Both the position numbers and the translations under genes were made by a program. The notes under the pieces were generated by a model. It was not told where the DNA came from. It was given only the letters and a program-made list of their open reading frames with translations, and searched no databases. Shown piece after piece: positions 42,434-50,868 of a stretch of DNA of 64,000 nucleotides. Source of the stretch: Alphaproteobacteria bacterium (GTDB taxonomy: Bacteria; Pseudomonadota; Alphaproteobacteria; SMXS01). Every line of letters starts with the position of its first letter. Positions within the stretch are counted from its first letter, which is position 1. The stretch is from assembly GCA_016124315.1 (NCBI GenBank), contig WGNW01000020.1, positions 1-64,000 on the forward strand, in the 5' to 3' direction.

Positions 42434-43324
42434 GTGCAGCGCTGGACGATCGGAGACGTCACCATCACCCAGGTGGTGGAAACCACCTTCCAGGGGCTGG
42501 AGGGCTTCCTGCCCGACGCCACGCCCGAGGCGGTGCTGCCGCTCGATTGGCTGCGGCCCCATTTCATCACCGAGGAGGGCATCCTCCGGTTCAGCATCCA
42601 CGCCTTCGTGATCGACACCGGCCGGCGCCGGATCATCGTCGACACCTGCGTCGGCAACCACAAGCCGCGGGAATTCTTCCCCGACTGGCACATGCTCCAG
42701 ACCGACTTCCTGCGCAGGCTCGAGGACGCCGGCTATCCGCGCGAAAGCATCGACACCGCGCTGTGCACCCATCTCCACCTGGATCACGTGGGCTGGAACA
42801 CCATGCTGGTGGACGGCGAGTGGGTGCCGACGTTCCCGAACGCCCGCTATCTCATCGAGCGCACGGAACTGGCCTACACGGACGGCGGATCGGACGACGC
42901 CGAGATGGAGCCGTGGCTGCGCGACATGAACGCGACCGTCATCGCCGATTCCATCCGTCCGGTGATGGACGCCGGGCTGGTCGACCGGGTCGGGTCCGAC
43001 CACCGCATCTGCGACGAGGTCGAGCTGGTGCCGACGCCGGGGCACACCATCGGTCACGTGAGCGTCAGGGTCGCCTCGCGGGGCGCGTCGGCGCTGATCA
43101 CCGGCGACTTCATCCACCATCCCTGCCAGCTCGCTCATCCCGAGTGGTCGGTGACCACCGACTACGATCCGGCCCAGTCCGTGGTCACCCGCCGGGCGCG
43201 GTTCTCAGAGGTGGCCGACACGCCGACGCTGGTGCTGGGCACCCATTGGCCGGTGCCGAGCGCGGGCTACGTGGCGCGCAGCGGAGACGCCTGGCGTCTC
43301 GACGTCGAGGGAGGGAAGGAATGA
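42434..43324 (+). CDS. Metallo-beta-lactamase-fold hydrolase
   Basis: 296 residues starting with GTG after GGGGAGGAAACG. The zinc-binding motif THLHLDH gives H113, H115, D117 and H118; further ligands are in PTPGHTIGHVSV, GDFIHHP and THWPVPSAG. Such enzymes hydrolyse lactones, thioesters or esters. In an operon with oxygenases and a KstD-like enzyme it may open a lactone formed by ring oxidation. Its stop overlaps the next ATG (ATGA), so the two are translationally coupled. Confidence 0.88.
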   Translation: MQRWTIGDVTITQVVETTFQGLEGFLPDATPEAVLPLDWLRPHFITEEGILRFSIHAFVIDTGRRRIIVDTCVGNHKPREFFPDWHMLQTDFLRRLEDAGYPRESIDTALCTHLHLDHVGWNTMLVDGEWVPTFPNARYLIERTELAYTDGGSDDAEMEPWLRDMNATVIADSIRPVMDAGLVDRVGSDHRICDEVELVPTPGHTIGHVSVRVASRGASALITGDFIHHPCQLAHPEWSVTTDYDPAQSVVTRRARFSEVADTPTLVLGTHWPVPSAGYVARSGDAWRLDVEGGKE

Positions 43325-43665
43325 TCATCGCCACCGGCCTCATCCGTGTCGCGCCGGCGCAGGTCCATGCGGTCCTCGCCGACCTGCGCGCCGGCATCGC
43401 CTACTCCCTCCAGGAGGACGGCTGCCGGTTCTACACCTTCGCGCTGGAGGACGAGGCGGCCGGCAGCATCCTCACCCTGCAGATCTGGCGCGACGAGGAG
43501 GCGCTGGCGGCGCATCTGTGCAACCCGCACATCCGGAGCCTGCTGGCCAAGTGGGACGGCCAGCTGGACGTCCACACCAAAATCTACGACGCCGACCACG
43601 AGCGCCCCGTCGGCGACTGGCGCAACCCCGAGCTCGGTCCGATGATCGCGGCCAGCCGCAGGTAG
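43321..43665 (+). CDS. ABM-type small monooxygenase-like protein
   Basis: 114 residues of the antibiotic biosynthesis monooxygenase (dimeric ferredoxin-like) family: MIIATGLIRVAPAQVHAVLADLRAGIAYSLQEDGCRFYTFALEDEAAG followed by QIWRDEEALAAHLCNPHIRSLLAKW. Members act as cofactor-free oxygenases or, often, only as isomerases or binding proteins. Starts with ATG in the overlap with the preceding stop. A role in oxidising a phenolic or quinol intermediate is possible but not shown. Confidence 0.85.
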   Translation: MIIATGLIRVAPAQVHAVLADLRAGIAYSLQEDGCRFYTFALEDEAAGSILTLQIWRDEEALAAHLCNPHIRSLLAKWDGQLDVHTKIYDADHERPVGDWRNPELGPMIAASRR

Positions 43666-43746
43666 CGGTTCCCTCGCCGGTGGACTGGCCGGCGACGGCG
43701 GCTATGATGAGCGCCGAATGACCATCGCTCTAGGGGAGCACAAGCA

Positions 43747-45018
43747 ATGTCGCAGTGTCCGTTCGCGAAGCCGCAGGACATCAATTTCATGGATCCCGTC
43801 GTCCAGGAGAACTGGTTCGACGCCTATAGCGTGCTGCACCGGGACGCGCCGGTCTACCACATGGCCGACCTGGGCATGTACATCGTCACCAAGTACGACG
43901 ACCTGGACCGGGTGCTGAAGGATCCGGTGACGTTCCCCAACGACTATTCGGCCGAGGCGCAGGAGACGCTGATCCAGCATCCCGAGGCGCAGGAGCTCTA
44001 CCACACCGAAGGCTGGCCGCGGCTGATGCCGCTGTCCACCAACCTGCCGGAGCACCGCTCGTTCCGCGGCCTGATCGACCCGTTCTTCACCGCCACGGCG
44101 GTGCGCAAGCGCGAGGCGCTGGTCCAGGAGCGGGTCGACGAACTGATCGACAGCTGGATCGACCGCGGCGAGATCGAGTTCATCAAGGAATTCGCCGAGC
44201 CGCTGCCCATGGCGATCATCGCCGAGGCGCTCGGCTTCCCGCGCGTCGACCTGCCGTCGCTCAAGCGCTGGTCGGCCGCCTGGGTGAAGCCCTGGTCCCG
44301 CGGCCTGACGCTGGACGAGGAGAAGGAGTGCGTCCGCACCCATATCGAGTTCCAGCACTACATCCACGAGACCATCCAGCGGAAGCGCGGCAATCCGACG
44401 GACGACGTGATCAGCCACCTGGCGACCACCGACTACGACGATCCGCTCACCGGCGAGAGCCGCAAGCTGACCGACCCGGAGATCATCGGCATCAGCGATC
44501 ACCTGCTCACCGGCGGCAACGAGACCACCACCTTCGCGCTGGCCAGCGGACTCTGGCTGCTGTTCCGCTACCCGGACGTGTACGAGGAGCTGAAGGCGGA
44601 CCGCTCCAAGGTGCGCATCTTCGTCGAGGAGGCGCTGCGCATCGAATCGCCCACCCAGGGGCTGATGCGCATCGCCGCCGAGGACGTGTCGCTGCGCGGC
44701 GTCGACATTCCCAAGGGCGCGGTCGTCCACGTGCGCTACGGCGCCGGCAACCGCGATCCCGAGCGTTATCCGGATCCGGAGCGGCCGGACCTCAATCGCC
44801 GCGCCTCGGCGGCGCACCTGGCCTTCGGCATCGGCGAGCACATCTGCCCCGGCGCCGCGCTCAGCCGGTTCGAGCAGAACCTCGCCTGGAACGCGCTGCT
44901 CGACCGGCTCGACAACATCCGGCCGGTGCCCGAGAAGGACGACTACACCCACCTGCCGGGCTTCTGGCTGCGGGCGCTCAAGCAGATCCACATGCGCTTC
45001 GAGCCAGCCGTCCGGTAG
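43747..45018 (+). CDS. Cytochrome P450
   Basis: 423-residue soluble bacterial P450. Haem motif FGIGEHICPGAAL with Cys 367, ExxR at E295-R298, I-helix GGNETT around residues 256-261 where the usual acid-threonine pair is Glu-Thr, and the meander before the haem loop. GGGGAGCACAAGCA precedes the ATG. It is the last gene of the run that begins with the TonB receptor. No ferredoxin or ferredoxin reductase gene is adjacent, so redox partners must come from elsewhere. Likely a hydroxylase of the pathway substrate. Confidence 0.95.
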   Translation: MSQCPFAKPQDINFMDPVVQENWFDAYSVLHRDAPVYHMADLGMYIVTKYDDLDRVLKDPVTFPNDYSAEAQETLIQHPEAQELYHTEGWPRLMPLSTNLPEHRSFRGLIDPFFTATAVRKREALVQERVDELIDSWIDRGEIEFIKEFAEPLPMAIIAEALGFPRVDLPSLKRWSAAWVKPWSRGLTLDEEKECVRTHIEFQHYIHETIQRKRGNPTDDVISHLATTDYDDPLTGESRKLTDPEIIGISDHLLTGGNETTTFALASGLWLLFRYPDVYEELKADRSKVRIFVEEALRIESPTQGLMRIAAEDVSLRGVDIPKGAVVHVRYGAGNRDPERYPDPERPDLNRRASAAHLAFGIGEHICPGAALSRFEQNLAWNALLDRLDNIRPVPEKDDYTHLPGFWLRALKQIHMRFEPAVR

Positions 45019-45030
45019 TCCGGAGGCGGC

Positions 45031-45246
45031 TCAGCCGCGACGGACGGGCAGCCAGAAATATTCAGGATCGCCGGTCAGCGTCTCGGCCATGCCGTCGATG
45101 GCGGTGATCACGTAGCGGGTCTGGGCGTAGAGCGGGCTGTCGCAGGGCGTGCGCCGGCGCAGCGCGGCGAGCGCCTCCCGGCCGCGCCGCAGGCCCGCCA
45201 GGGTCTGCTGGATATCGTCCTCGCCAAGCATCTGGGTTCCGTACAT
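45031..45246 (-). CDS. Small protein, unrecognised
   Basis: 71 residues with AAGGAG 6 nt before the ATG, a strong site that argues for a real gene. The sequence begins MYGTQMLGEDDIQQTLAGLRRGREALAALRRR and ends EYFWLPVRRG; helical, basic, no signal peptide. It is convergent with the P450 gene (12 nt between stops) and divergent from the asparaginase-like gene. Function unknown. Confidence 0.6.
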   Translation of the reverse strand: MYGTQMLGEDDIQQTLAGLRRGREALAALRRRTPCDSPLYAQTRYVITAIDGMAETLTGDPEYFWLPVRRG

Positions 45247-45343
45247 CGACGACTCCTTGTTCGTGTTTTGTTCATGTTGATTGCGGATCGCCGGCGAGTC
45301 AAACGCGAAAGGGCGAAGGCGCGGCCCCGAAGGAGCGACGGTC

Positions 45344-46261
45344 ATGGAAGGCGCGAACGGGAACGGACGATGGGTGCTGGTCTGCCACGGCGGCGCCGGG
45401 CGGTTGAGGCGAGAGGCGAACGGCGGCGAGCTTGAGGAGATGCGGGCGGCGCTGCGCCGGGCCCTGTCTGACGGCGCCGAAATCCTGCGGGCCGGCGGCC
45501 AGGCCCTCGACGCCGTGCAACGCGCCGTCAGGGTCATGGAGGATTGCCCGCTGCTCAACGCGGGCCGCGGCTCGGTGCTGAACGAGGACGGCTTCGTCGA
45601 ACTGGACGCGGCGCTGATGAACGGCGCCGACCGGGCGGCGGGCGCGGTGGCGGCGGTCCGCACCGTTTGCAATCCCGTCGACCTGGCCCGCGAGGTGATG
45701 CGGTCGAGCCCCCACGTGCTGCTCGTCGGCGATGGCGCCGAGCGCTTCGCCGCGGAGCGGGGAGTGGCGCTCATGTCGCCGGACTACTTCATCACGCCGC
45801 AGCGCCGTCGTGAACTCGCCCGCAGGCGACAGGGCGCCGTGCCGGAGGACGGCTCGTCCAAGGGCACGGTCGGCGCGGTCGCGCTGGACCGCAGCGGCAA
45901 CCTCGCCGCGGCCACCTCCACCGGCGGCATGACCGGCAAGCGGGTCGGCCGCGTCGGGGACACGCCGCTGGTCGGCGCCGGCACCTACGCCGAGAACGGC
46001 GTCTGCGCCGTCTCGGCCACCGGGGACGGGGAATATTTCATCCGCGCGACGGCCGCGGCGGCTGTCGCGTCGAGGCTTCGCTACGGCGGTGAGGAGCTGT
46101 CGTCGGCCGCCCGGGCGGTGATCGACGAGATCGCCGGCATGGGCGGGGAAGGCGGCCTCATCGCCGTCGATGCCGCGGGCAATCTGGCCATGCCGTTTTC
46201 TGCCGAGGCCATGCTGCGCGGCTGCGCGGGGCAGGATCGTCCGCCCGAAGTCTGGCTTTAG
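45344..46261 (+). CDS. Isoaspartyl peptidase/L-asparaginase (Ntn hydrolase)
   Basis: 305-residue plant-type asparaginase. The autocleavage/nucleophile site is GTVGAVALDRSGNLAAATSTGG with Thr 175. N-terminal HGGAG at residues 15-19 and NAGRGSVLNEDG are conserved. Cleaves isoaspartyl dipeptides and asparagine. AAGGAG precedes the ATG. It is not obviously linked to the catabolic genes on both sides and may be an independent housekeeping gene. Confidence 0.93.
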   Translation: MEGANGNGRWVLVCHGGAGRLRREANGGELEEMRAALRRALSDGAEILRAGGQALDAVQRAVRVMEDCPLLNAGRGSVLNEDGFVELDAALMNGADRAAGAVAAVRTVCNPVDLAREVMRSSPHVLLVGDGAERFAAERGVALMSPDYFITPQRRRELARRRQGAVPEDGSSKGTVGAVALDRSGNLAAATSTGGMTGKRVGRVGDTPLVGAGTYAENGVCAVSATGDGEYFIRATAAAAVASRLRYGGEELSSAARAVIDEIAGMGGEGGLIAVDAAGNLAMPFSAEAMLRGCAGQDRPPEVWL

Positions 46262-46293
46262 GACTCCACACGGCGGCGCCCGCGCCGATAGAT

Positions 46294-46310
46294 GTACATG
46301 TTAATGGTAC
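46294..46310. promoter_or_regulatory. Possible operator before the acyl-CoA module
   Basis: GTAC...GTAC dyad of 17 bases in an AT-rich block (46290-46325) 69-85 nt before the SDR start. Only the outer four bases on each side and the innermost pair are symmetric. It could bind the MarR regulator encoded at the end of this operon; this is a guess. Confidence 0.25.
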
Positions 46311-46378
46311 GCTAATATATTACTTCACGGGCGGCCGCCGGGGAGCCGCTTCGGACCGATGAAAAAAGGGGAGTATCC

Positions 46379-47278
46379 ATGAGCCTGTGCAAGGACCGGG
46401 TTGCGATCGTCACCGGCGCCGGCCGCGGCGTCGGCCGCGCCTATGCCCTGATGCTGGCGCGCCACGGCGCAAAGGTACTGGTCAACGACCTGGGCTCCGC
46501 GTCCGACGGCATGGGCGCCGACCAGGCCCCGGCGCAGCAGGTGGCCGACGAGATCCGCGCCATGGGCGGCGAGGCCGTCGCCGACACCACCGACGTGGCC
46601 GACTGGGAGGGCGCCGAGCGGATGATCCGCGCCGCCGTCGACGCGTTCGGGCGGCTCGACGTGCTGATCAACAACGCCGGGATCCTGCGCGACCGGATGC
46701 TGGTCAACATGACCGAAGACGAGTGGGACACCATCATCCGGGTGCACCTCAAGGGCACCTTCGCGCCCACCCACCATGCGGCCAACTACTGGCGGCTGCA
46801 GCACAAGACCGGCAATCCGGTCGACGCGCGGGTGATCAACACCACCTCCCATTCCGCCCTGTTCGCCAATATCGGCCAGGCCAACTACGCCGCCGCCAAG
46901 GCCGGCATCGCCACCTTCTCGCTGGTGGCGGCCCGCGAGCTGCAGCGCTACGGCGTCACCGTCAACGCGCTGGCGCCCCGCGCCAACACAAGGCTGACCG
47001 AGGGGCTGAGGGAATGGACGCCGGAGGAGGAGGAACGGCGCCGGCCGGAGTGGATCGCCGCGCTGGTCACCTGGCTGGCCAGCCCGGAATCCCGGAACGT
47101 CAGCGGCCGGGTGTTCGAGGCCTGGGGCGGCGGCTACACGGTGGCCGAGAGCTGGCAGCACGGGCCGATCGCGCCCGCCTCCAAGGATCCCGCCGAACTG
47201 GGCCCGCGGATCTCCGGGATCGTCAAGCACGCCCGGTCGAACGCGGGCATCGACCGGGATGTCTGGCTCGATCCCTGA
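46379..47278 (+). CDS. Short-chain dehydrogenase, HSD17B4/multifunctional-enzyme-like
   Basis: 299 residues, resembling the dehydrogenase domain of peroxisomal multifunctional enzyme type 2. Cofactor motif VTGAGRGVGRAYAL at residues 11-24, followed by the extended loop VNDLGSASDGMGAD typical of that group; NNAGIL, Ser in NTTSHSALF and YAAAK. Such enzymes oxidise 3-hydroxyacyl-CoA or 17-hydroxysteroids. It leads an operon with an acyl-CoA ligase, a MaoC hydratase and a CitE-like lyase, so hydroxyacyl-CoA oxidation is the better guess. Confidence 0.9.
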   Translation: MSLCKDRVAIVTGAGRGVGRAYALMLARHGAKVLVNDLGSASDGMGADQAPAQQVADEIRAMGGEAVADTTDVADWEGAERMIRAAVDAFGRLDVLINNAGILRDRMLVNMTEDEWDTIIRVHLKGTFAPTHHAANYWRLQHKTGNPVDARVINTTSHSALFANIGQANYAAAKAGIATFSLVAARELQRYGVTVNALAPRANTRLTEGLREWTPEEEERRRPEWIAALVTWLASPESRNVSGRVFEAWGGGYTVAESWQHGPIAPASKDPAELGPRISGIVKHARSNAGIDRDVWLDP

Positions 47279-47294
47279 GCCCGAGGTCTTTCAC

Positions 47295-48857
47295 GTGAGC
47301 ATCCGGCCCATGTCCCATCCCGCCCAGATCGCGGCGCGCCATCCGGACCGGCCGGCGCTGATCATGGCCGAAGGCGGCGAGGTGCTGACCTACGGGATGC
47401 TGGCGGAGCGCGCCAACCGGGCGGCGCACCTGTTCCGGGAGCTGGGGCTGCGGCGCGGCGACACCGTCGCCTTCCTGCTGGAGAACCACATCCGCTATCC
47501 CGAGCTGTGCTGGGCCGCCAAGGAGGCCGGGCTCTACTACGTATGCGTCAGCACCCAGCTCACCTTGGACGACCTCGTCTACCTAGTGCGCAACAGCGGT
47601 GCCCGCCTGCTGGTGTCGAGCGCGGCGCTGGCCGAACGCGCCAATGCGCTGGCGGCGCGGCTCGAGGGCACGCTGTCGCTGCTGATGGTCGACGGCGCCC
47701 GGCCGCCCTTCGCCTCCTACGAGGAAGCCCTGGTCCGCCAGCCGTCGACGCCGCTGCCGGACCGGACGCGCGGCGCCTCCATGCTCTATTCGTCCGGCAC
47801 CACGGGCCGGCCGAAGGGCGTCAAGGTGCCGCTGACGGACGCGCCGCCGGAGGAGCCGCCGCGCCGGCAGGCGCTGCTGGAGCGCGATTTCGGCTTCCGG
47901 GAGGGCATGGTCTTCGTCAATCCCGGCCCGTTCTACCACGCGGCGCCGCTGCGCATGATGATGGCGGTCCAGCGTCTCGGCGGCACGGCCATTGGGTTCC
48001 GCGCCTTCGATCCGCTGGCCACGCTCGCCGCCATCGAACGTTATCGGGCGACCCACGGCTTCTTCGTCCCGACCATGTTCATCCGCATGCTCCGCCTCGC
48101 CGAGGCGGAGCGGCGCCGCTACGACCTGTCGAGCATGGAGGCTACCGTCCATGGCGGCGCACCCTGCGCCCCCAGCGTCAAGCAGGCGATGATCGACTGG
48201 TGGGGACCGGTGATCTACGAGGTCTATGGCGGCACCGAGGGTCTGGGCTACGCCACCATCTCGCCGGAGGAATGGCTGGCCCATCCAGGCTCGGTCGGCC
48301 GTCCCGCCGCCGGCTCGCGGCTGCGCATCCTTGACGAGGACGGCACCGTCCTCGGCCCGGGCCGGACCGGCCGCGTATTCTTCAACAACGGCTACCGCTT
48401 CGCCTATCACGGCGACAGCGGCGGCGACGCGCCGACCCATGACGCCGAGGGGTTCGCCACCTTCGGCGACGTGGGCTACGTGGATGAGGACGGCTATCTC
48501 TACCTCACCGACCGCTACGCCAACATGATTGTCAGCGGCGGCGTGAACATCTATCCGCAGGAGGCGGAGAACGTGCTGATCGGTCATCCCATGGTCGGCG
48601 ACGTCGCCGTCATCGGCGTGCCCGACGAGGAGTTCGGCGAGCAAGTGAAGGCCGTCGTGGTGCCGCGCACTCCGCCCGCCGATCCGGACGCGCTCGCCGC
48701 CGAGCTGGTCGCCTATTGCCGGGCGCGTCTCAGCCCCATCAAGTGTCCACGGTCCGTCGACTTCGCCGCCGAGCTGCCGCGCAGCGACGCCGGCAAGCTG
48801 CTCAAGCGGGTGCTCAAGGAGCGCTATTGGGCGGGCCACGCTTCGTTCATTCTGTGA
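47295..48857 (+). CDS. Acyl-CoA synthetase (AMP-forming)
   Basis: 520 residues from a GTG with GAGG 8 nt upstream; other starts are an ATG at 47310 and one at 47259 that overlaps the SDR. ATP-binding motif YSSGTTGRPKGV, A5 motif YGGTEGLGY, the hinge GYVDEDGYLYLTDRYANMIVSGGVNIYP and the catalytic Lys in DAGKLLKR are all present. Activates a carboxylic acid to its CoA thioester, providing substrate for the hydratase and lyase downstream. Chain preference is not readable. Confidence 0.93.
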   Translation: MSIRPMSHPAQIAARHPDRPALIMAEGGEVLTYGMLAERANRAAHLFRELGLRRGDTVAFLLENHIRYPELCWAAKEAGLYYVCVSTQLTLDDLVYLVRNSGARLLVSSAALAERANALAARLEGTLSLLMVDGARPPFASYEEALVRQPSTPLPDRTRGASMLYSSGTTGRPKGVKVPLTDAPPEEPPRRQALLERDFGFREGMVFVNPGPFYHAAPLRMMMAVQRLGGTAIGFRAFDPLATLAAIERYRATHGFFVPTMFIRMLRLAEAERRRYDLSSMEATVHGGAPCAPSVKQAMIDWWGPVIYEVYGGTEGLGYATISPEEWLAHPGSVGRPAAGSRLRILDEDGTVLGPGRTGRVFFNNGYRFAYHGDSGGDAPTHDAEGFATFGDVGYVDEDGYLYLTDRYANMIVSGGVNIYPQEAENVLIGHPMVGDVAVIGVPDEEFGEQVKAVVVPRTPPADPDALAAELVAYCRARLSPIKCPRSVDFAAELPRSDAGKLLKRVLKERYWAGHASFIL

Positions 48858-48885
48858 GTTGGTCCGGCGGGGAAGGGAGCAGACC

Positions 48886-49344
48886 ATGCCAGGCTTGTAT
48901 TTCGACGAACTCCGGGTCGGCCAGCGCTTCGAGCACCCGATCAGCCGGACCGTGACCGAGGCCGACAACCTGATCTTCAGCGCGCTCACCCACAATCCGG
49001 CGCTGCTGCACCTGGACGAGGAATATTGCCGCACCCAGACCGAATACGGCCAGCGGCTGGTGAACAGCTGCTTTACCCTCGGCCTGATGGTCGGCATCTC
49101 GGTGGGCGACACCACGCTGGGCACGGCCGTGGCCAATCTGGGCTGGGACGAGGTGCGTTTTCCCCGGCCGGTCTTCGTCGGCGACACGCTGCGCATCGAG
49201 ACCGAGGTCGTCGAGCTGCGCGACAGCCGGTCCCGGCCGGACCAGGGCATCGTCACCTTCCTCCACCAGGCCTTCAACCAGCGCGGCGAGCTGGTCGCCC
49301 ATTGCCGGCGTTCAGGCCTGCAGCGCAAGAGGCCGGCGCCGTGA
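48886..49344 (+). CDS. MaoC-like enoyl-CoA hydratase
   Basis: 152-residue single hot-dog domain. The hydratase motif is seen as ADNLIFSALTHNPALLHLDEEY, then RLVNSCFTLGLMVGISVGD and a C-terminal EVVELRDSRSRPDQGIV. GGAAGGGAGC precedes the ATG. Hydrates an unsaturated acyl-CoA. Its stop is overlapped by the GTG of the following lyase gene (GTGA), implying coupled translation. MaoC-CitE pairs are known for itaconyl-CoA and mesaconyl-CoA metabolism. Confidence 0.9.
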   Translation: MPGLYFDELRVGQRFEHPISRTVTEADNLIFSALTHNPALLHLDEEYCRTQTEYGQRLVNSCFTLGLMVGISVGDTTLGTAVANLGWDEVRFPRPVFVGDTLRIETEVVELRDSRSRPDQGIVTFLHQAFNQRGELVAHCRRSGLQRKRPAP

Positions 49345-50225
49345 CCATCCGCTCCTTCATGTTCGTCCCCGGCGACAGCGAGAAGAAGCTGGGCAAGGCA
49401 GACGCGCTGGGCGCCGACGCGCTGATCCTCGACCTGGAGGACGCGGTTGCGCCCGCCCGCAAGCCGGCGGCGCGGGAGATGGTTCCGGCTTTCCTCGCCG
49501 CCCGGCCTCCGGCGGCGCGGCAGGCGCAGCTTTGGGTCCGCATCAACCCGCTGGCGACGCCCGAGGCGCTGGCCGACCTGGCGGCGGTGGTGCCCGCCGC
49601 GCCCGACGGGATCATGATCCCCAAGGCCGACGGCCCGGCGGACGTGGCGCGCCTGAGCCATTACCTGGACGCGCTCGAGGTCCAGGCCGGCCTGGAGCGC
49701 GGCGGCATCCGCATCCTGCCCGTCGCCACGGAGACGGCGAAGGCGCCGTTCGCCCTGGGCGACTATGCCGCCGCCCGGCTGGAGCGGCTCTACGGGCTGA
49801 CCTGGGGCGCCGAGGACCTGAGCTCGGCCATCGGCGCCAGCGGCAACCTGGGGCCCGACGGAGAGTGGACGCTCACCTACCGGCTGGTGCGCTCGCTCAC
49901 CCTGCTGGGCGCCCATGCCGCCGGCGTGGAGGCGGTCGAGACGCTCTATGTGGACTTCGGCGATCCGGACGGGCTGCTGGCGTCGTCGCGGGCGGCGCGG
50001 GCGGAGGGCTTCAGCGGCCGCATCGCCATCCATCCCTCCCAGGTCGCGGCGATCAACGAGGCGTTCACGCCGTCGGTGGCGGAAGTCGACGGCGCGCGCC
50101 GAGTCATCGCCGCCTTCGAGGCCGAGCCCGACGCCGGCACCGTCCAGCTCGACGGCCGGATGCTCGACATCCCCCATCTCAACCAGGCGCGCCGCACGCT
50201 CGCCACCCATGAGAAATACCGCTGA
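49341..50225 (+). CDS. HpcH/HpaI-CitE-like CoA-ester lyase
   Basis: 294 residues starting with GTG inside the MaoC stop. Motifs: RSFMFVPGDSEKKLGKA, LILDLEDAVAPARK (metal-binding acid), ILPVATETAKAPFALGDY, YGLTWGAEDLSSAIGA and GRIAIHPSQVAAINEAFTPS. Family members cleave malyl-CoA, beta-methylmalyl-CoA or citramalyl-CoA to acetyl-CoA or pyruvate and an aldehyde or acid, or act as thioesterases on malyl-CoA. In this operon it would end a hydration and cleavage route. Confidence 0.92.
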   Translation: MTIRSFMFVPGDSEKKLGKADALGADALILDLEDAVAPARKPAAREMVPAFLAARPPAARQAQLWVRINPLATPEALADLAAVVPAAPDGIMIPKADGPADVARLSHYLDALEVQAGLERGGIRILPVATETAKAPFALGDYAAARLERLYGLTWGAEDLSSAIGASGNLGPDGEWTLTYRLVRSLTLLGAHAAGVEAVETLYVDFGDPDGLLASSRAARAEGFSGRIAIHPSQVAAINEAFTPSVAEVDGARRVIAAFEAEPDAGTVQLDGRMLDIPHLNQARRTLATHEKYR

Positions 50226-50259
50226 TGAAGCCCTTGCCCGCCGCCATGAAAGGCCCGCC

Positions 50260-50787
50260 ATGCCCAGGGCGGTGAAGGACAACTCGCCGGCGCCGGACGA
50301 CGCGAGGCCCAGCGCCAAACCGTTCCGCTTCGGTTTCCTCGTGCACGACGTGTCGCGCCTGCGCCGCACCCTGTTCGACCAGGAAATGAAACCGCTCGAC
50401 GTGACCCGCTCCCAGTGGTCGGTGCTGGCCATGCTGTCGCGCGGCGGCAACAACGGCGTCACCCAGGTGGACCTCGCCCGACTGCTCGACGTGGGCAAGG
50501 TCACCGTCGGCGGACTGGTGGACCGGCTGGAGTCCAGCGGCCACGTGGAGCGGCGGCCGGACCCGGCCGACCGGCGGGCCTGGCGGGTGTTCATCACCGG
50601 CAAGGGCTACGACACGATCGCGCTCATGCAGGGCGTCGGCAACGCACTCAACGCCAGCATTCTCGCCGGCGTCTCCGAGGCCGACCTGCGCGTCACCGAG
50701 GAAACCCTGGCGCGGGTGAAGCAGAACATCCTGGGCCTGGTGCGGTCGTCGGGCGCCGCCGAGCCGGACGGAGAGGAGAACGTCTGA
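50260..50787 (+). CDS. MarR-family regulator
   Basis: 175 residues with a winged helix: RSQWSVLAMLSRGGNNGVTQVDLARLLDVGKVTVGGLVDRLESSGHVERRPDPADRRAWRVFIT, the MarR recognition helix and wing in standard order. The N-terminal 20 residues are charged and probably disordered. It starts 34 nt behind the lyase gene and so may belong to the acyl-CoA operon, probably controlling it in response to an aromatic or acyl-CoA ligand. Confidence 0.9.
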   Translation: MPRAVKDNSPAPDDARPSAKPFRFGFLVHDVSRLRRTLFDQEMKPLDVTRSQWSVLAMLSRGGNNGVTQVDLARLLDVGKVTVGGLVDRLESSGHVERRPDPADRRAWRVFITGKGYDTIALMQGVGNALNASILAGVSEADLRVTEETLARVKQNILGLVRSSGAAEPDGEENV

Positions 50788-50868
50788 CCGGCGCCAGCGC
50801 GTCTCGGGATAGGGTTCCCGCCCCGTTTGCGGTAGAGTGGTGCCGTCACGCGCCGGGAGGGATGCGCC

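Noticed and set aside
38404-42693. A 1429-codon open frame on the minus strand
   Set aside because: It is the shadow of four well-supported plus-strand genes (Rieske oxygenase, SDR, FAD enzyme, MBL hydrolase); the long antisense opening is a normal effect of high GC and the product lacks any family motif.
47583-50603. A 1006-codon minus-strand frame
   Set aside because: Antisense to the acyl-CoA ligase, MaoC, CitE-like and MarR genes, all with intact motifs; no start site or domain of its own.
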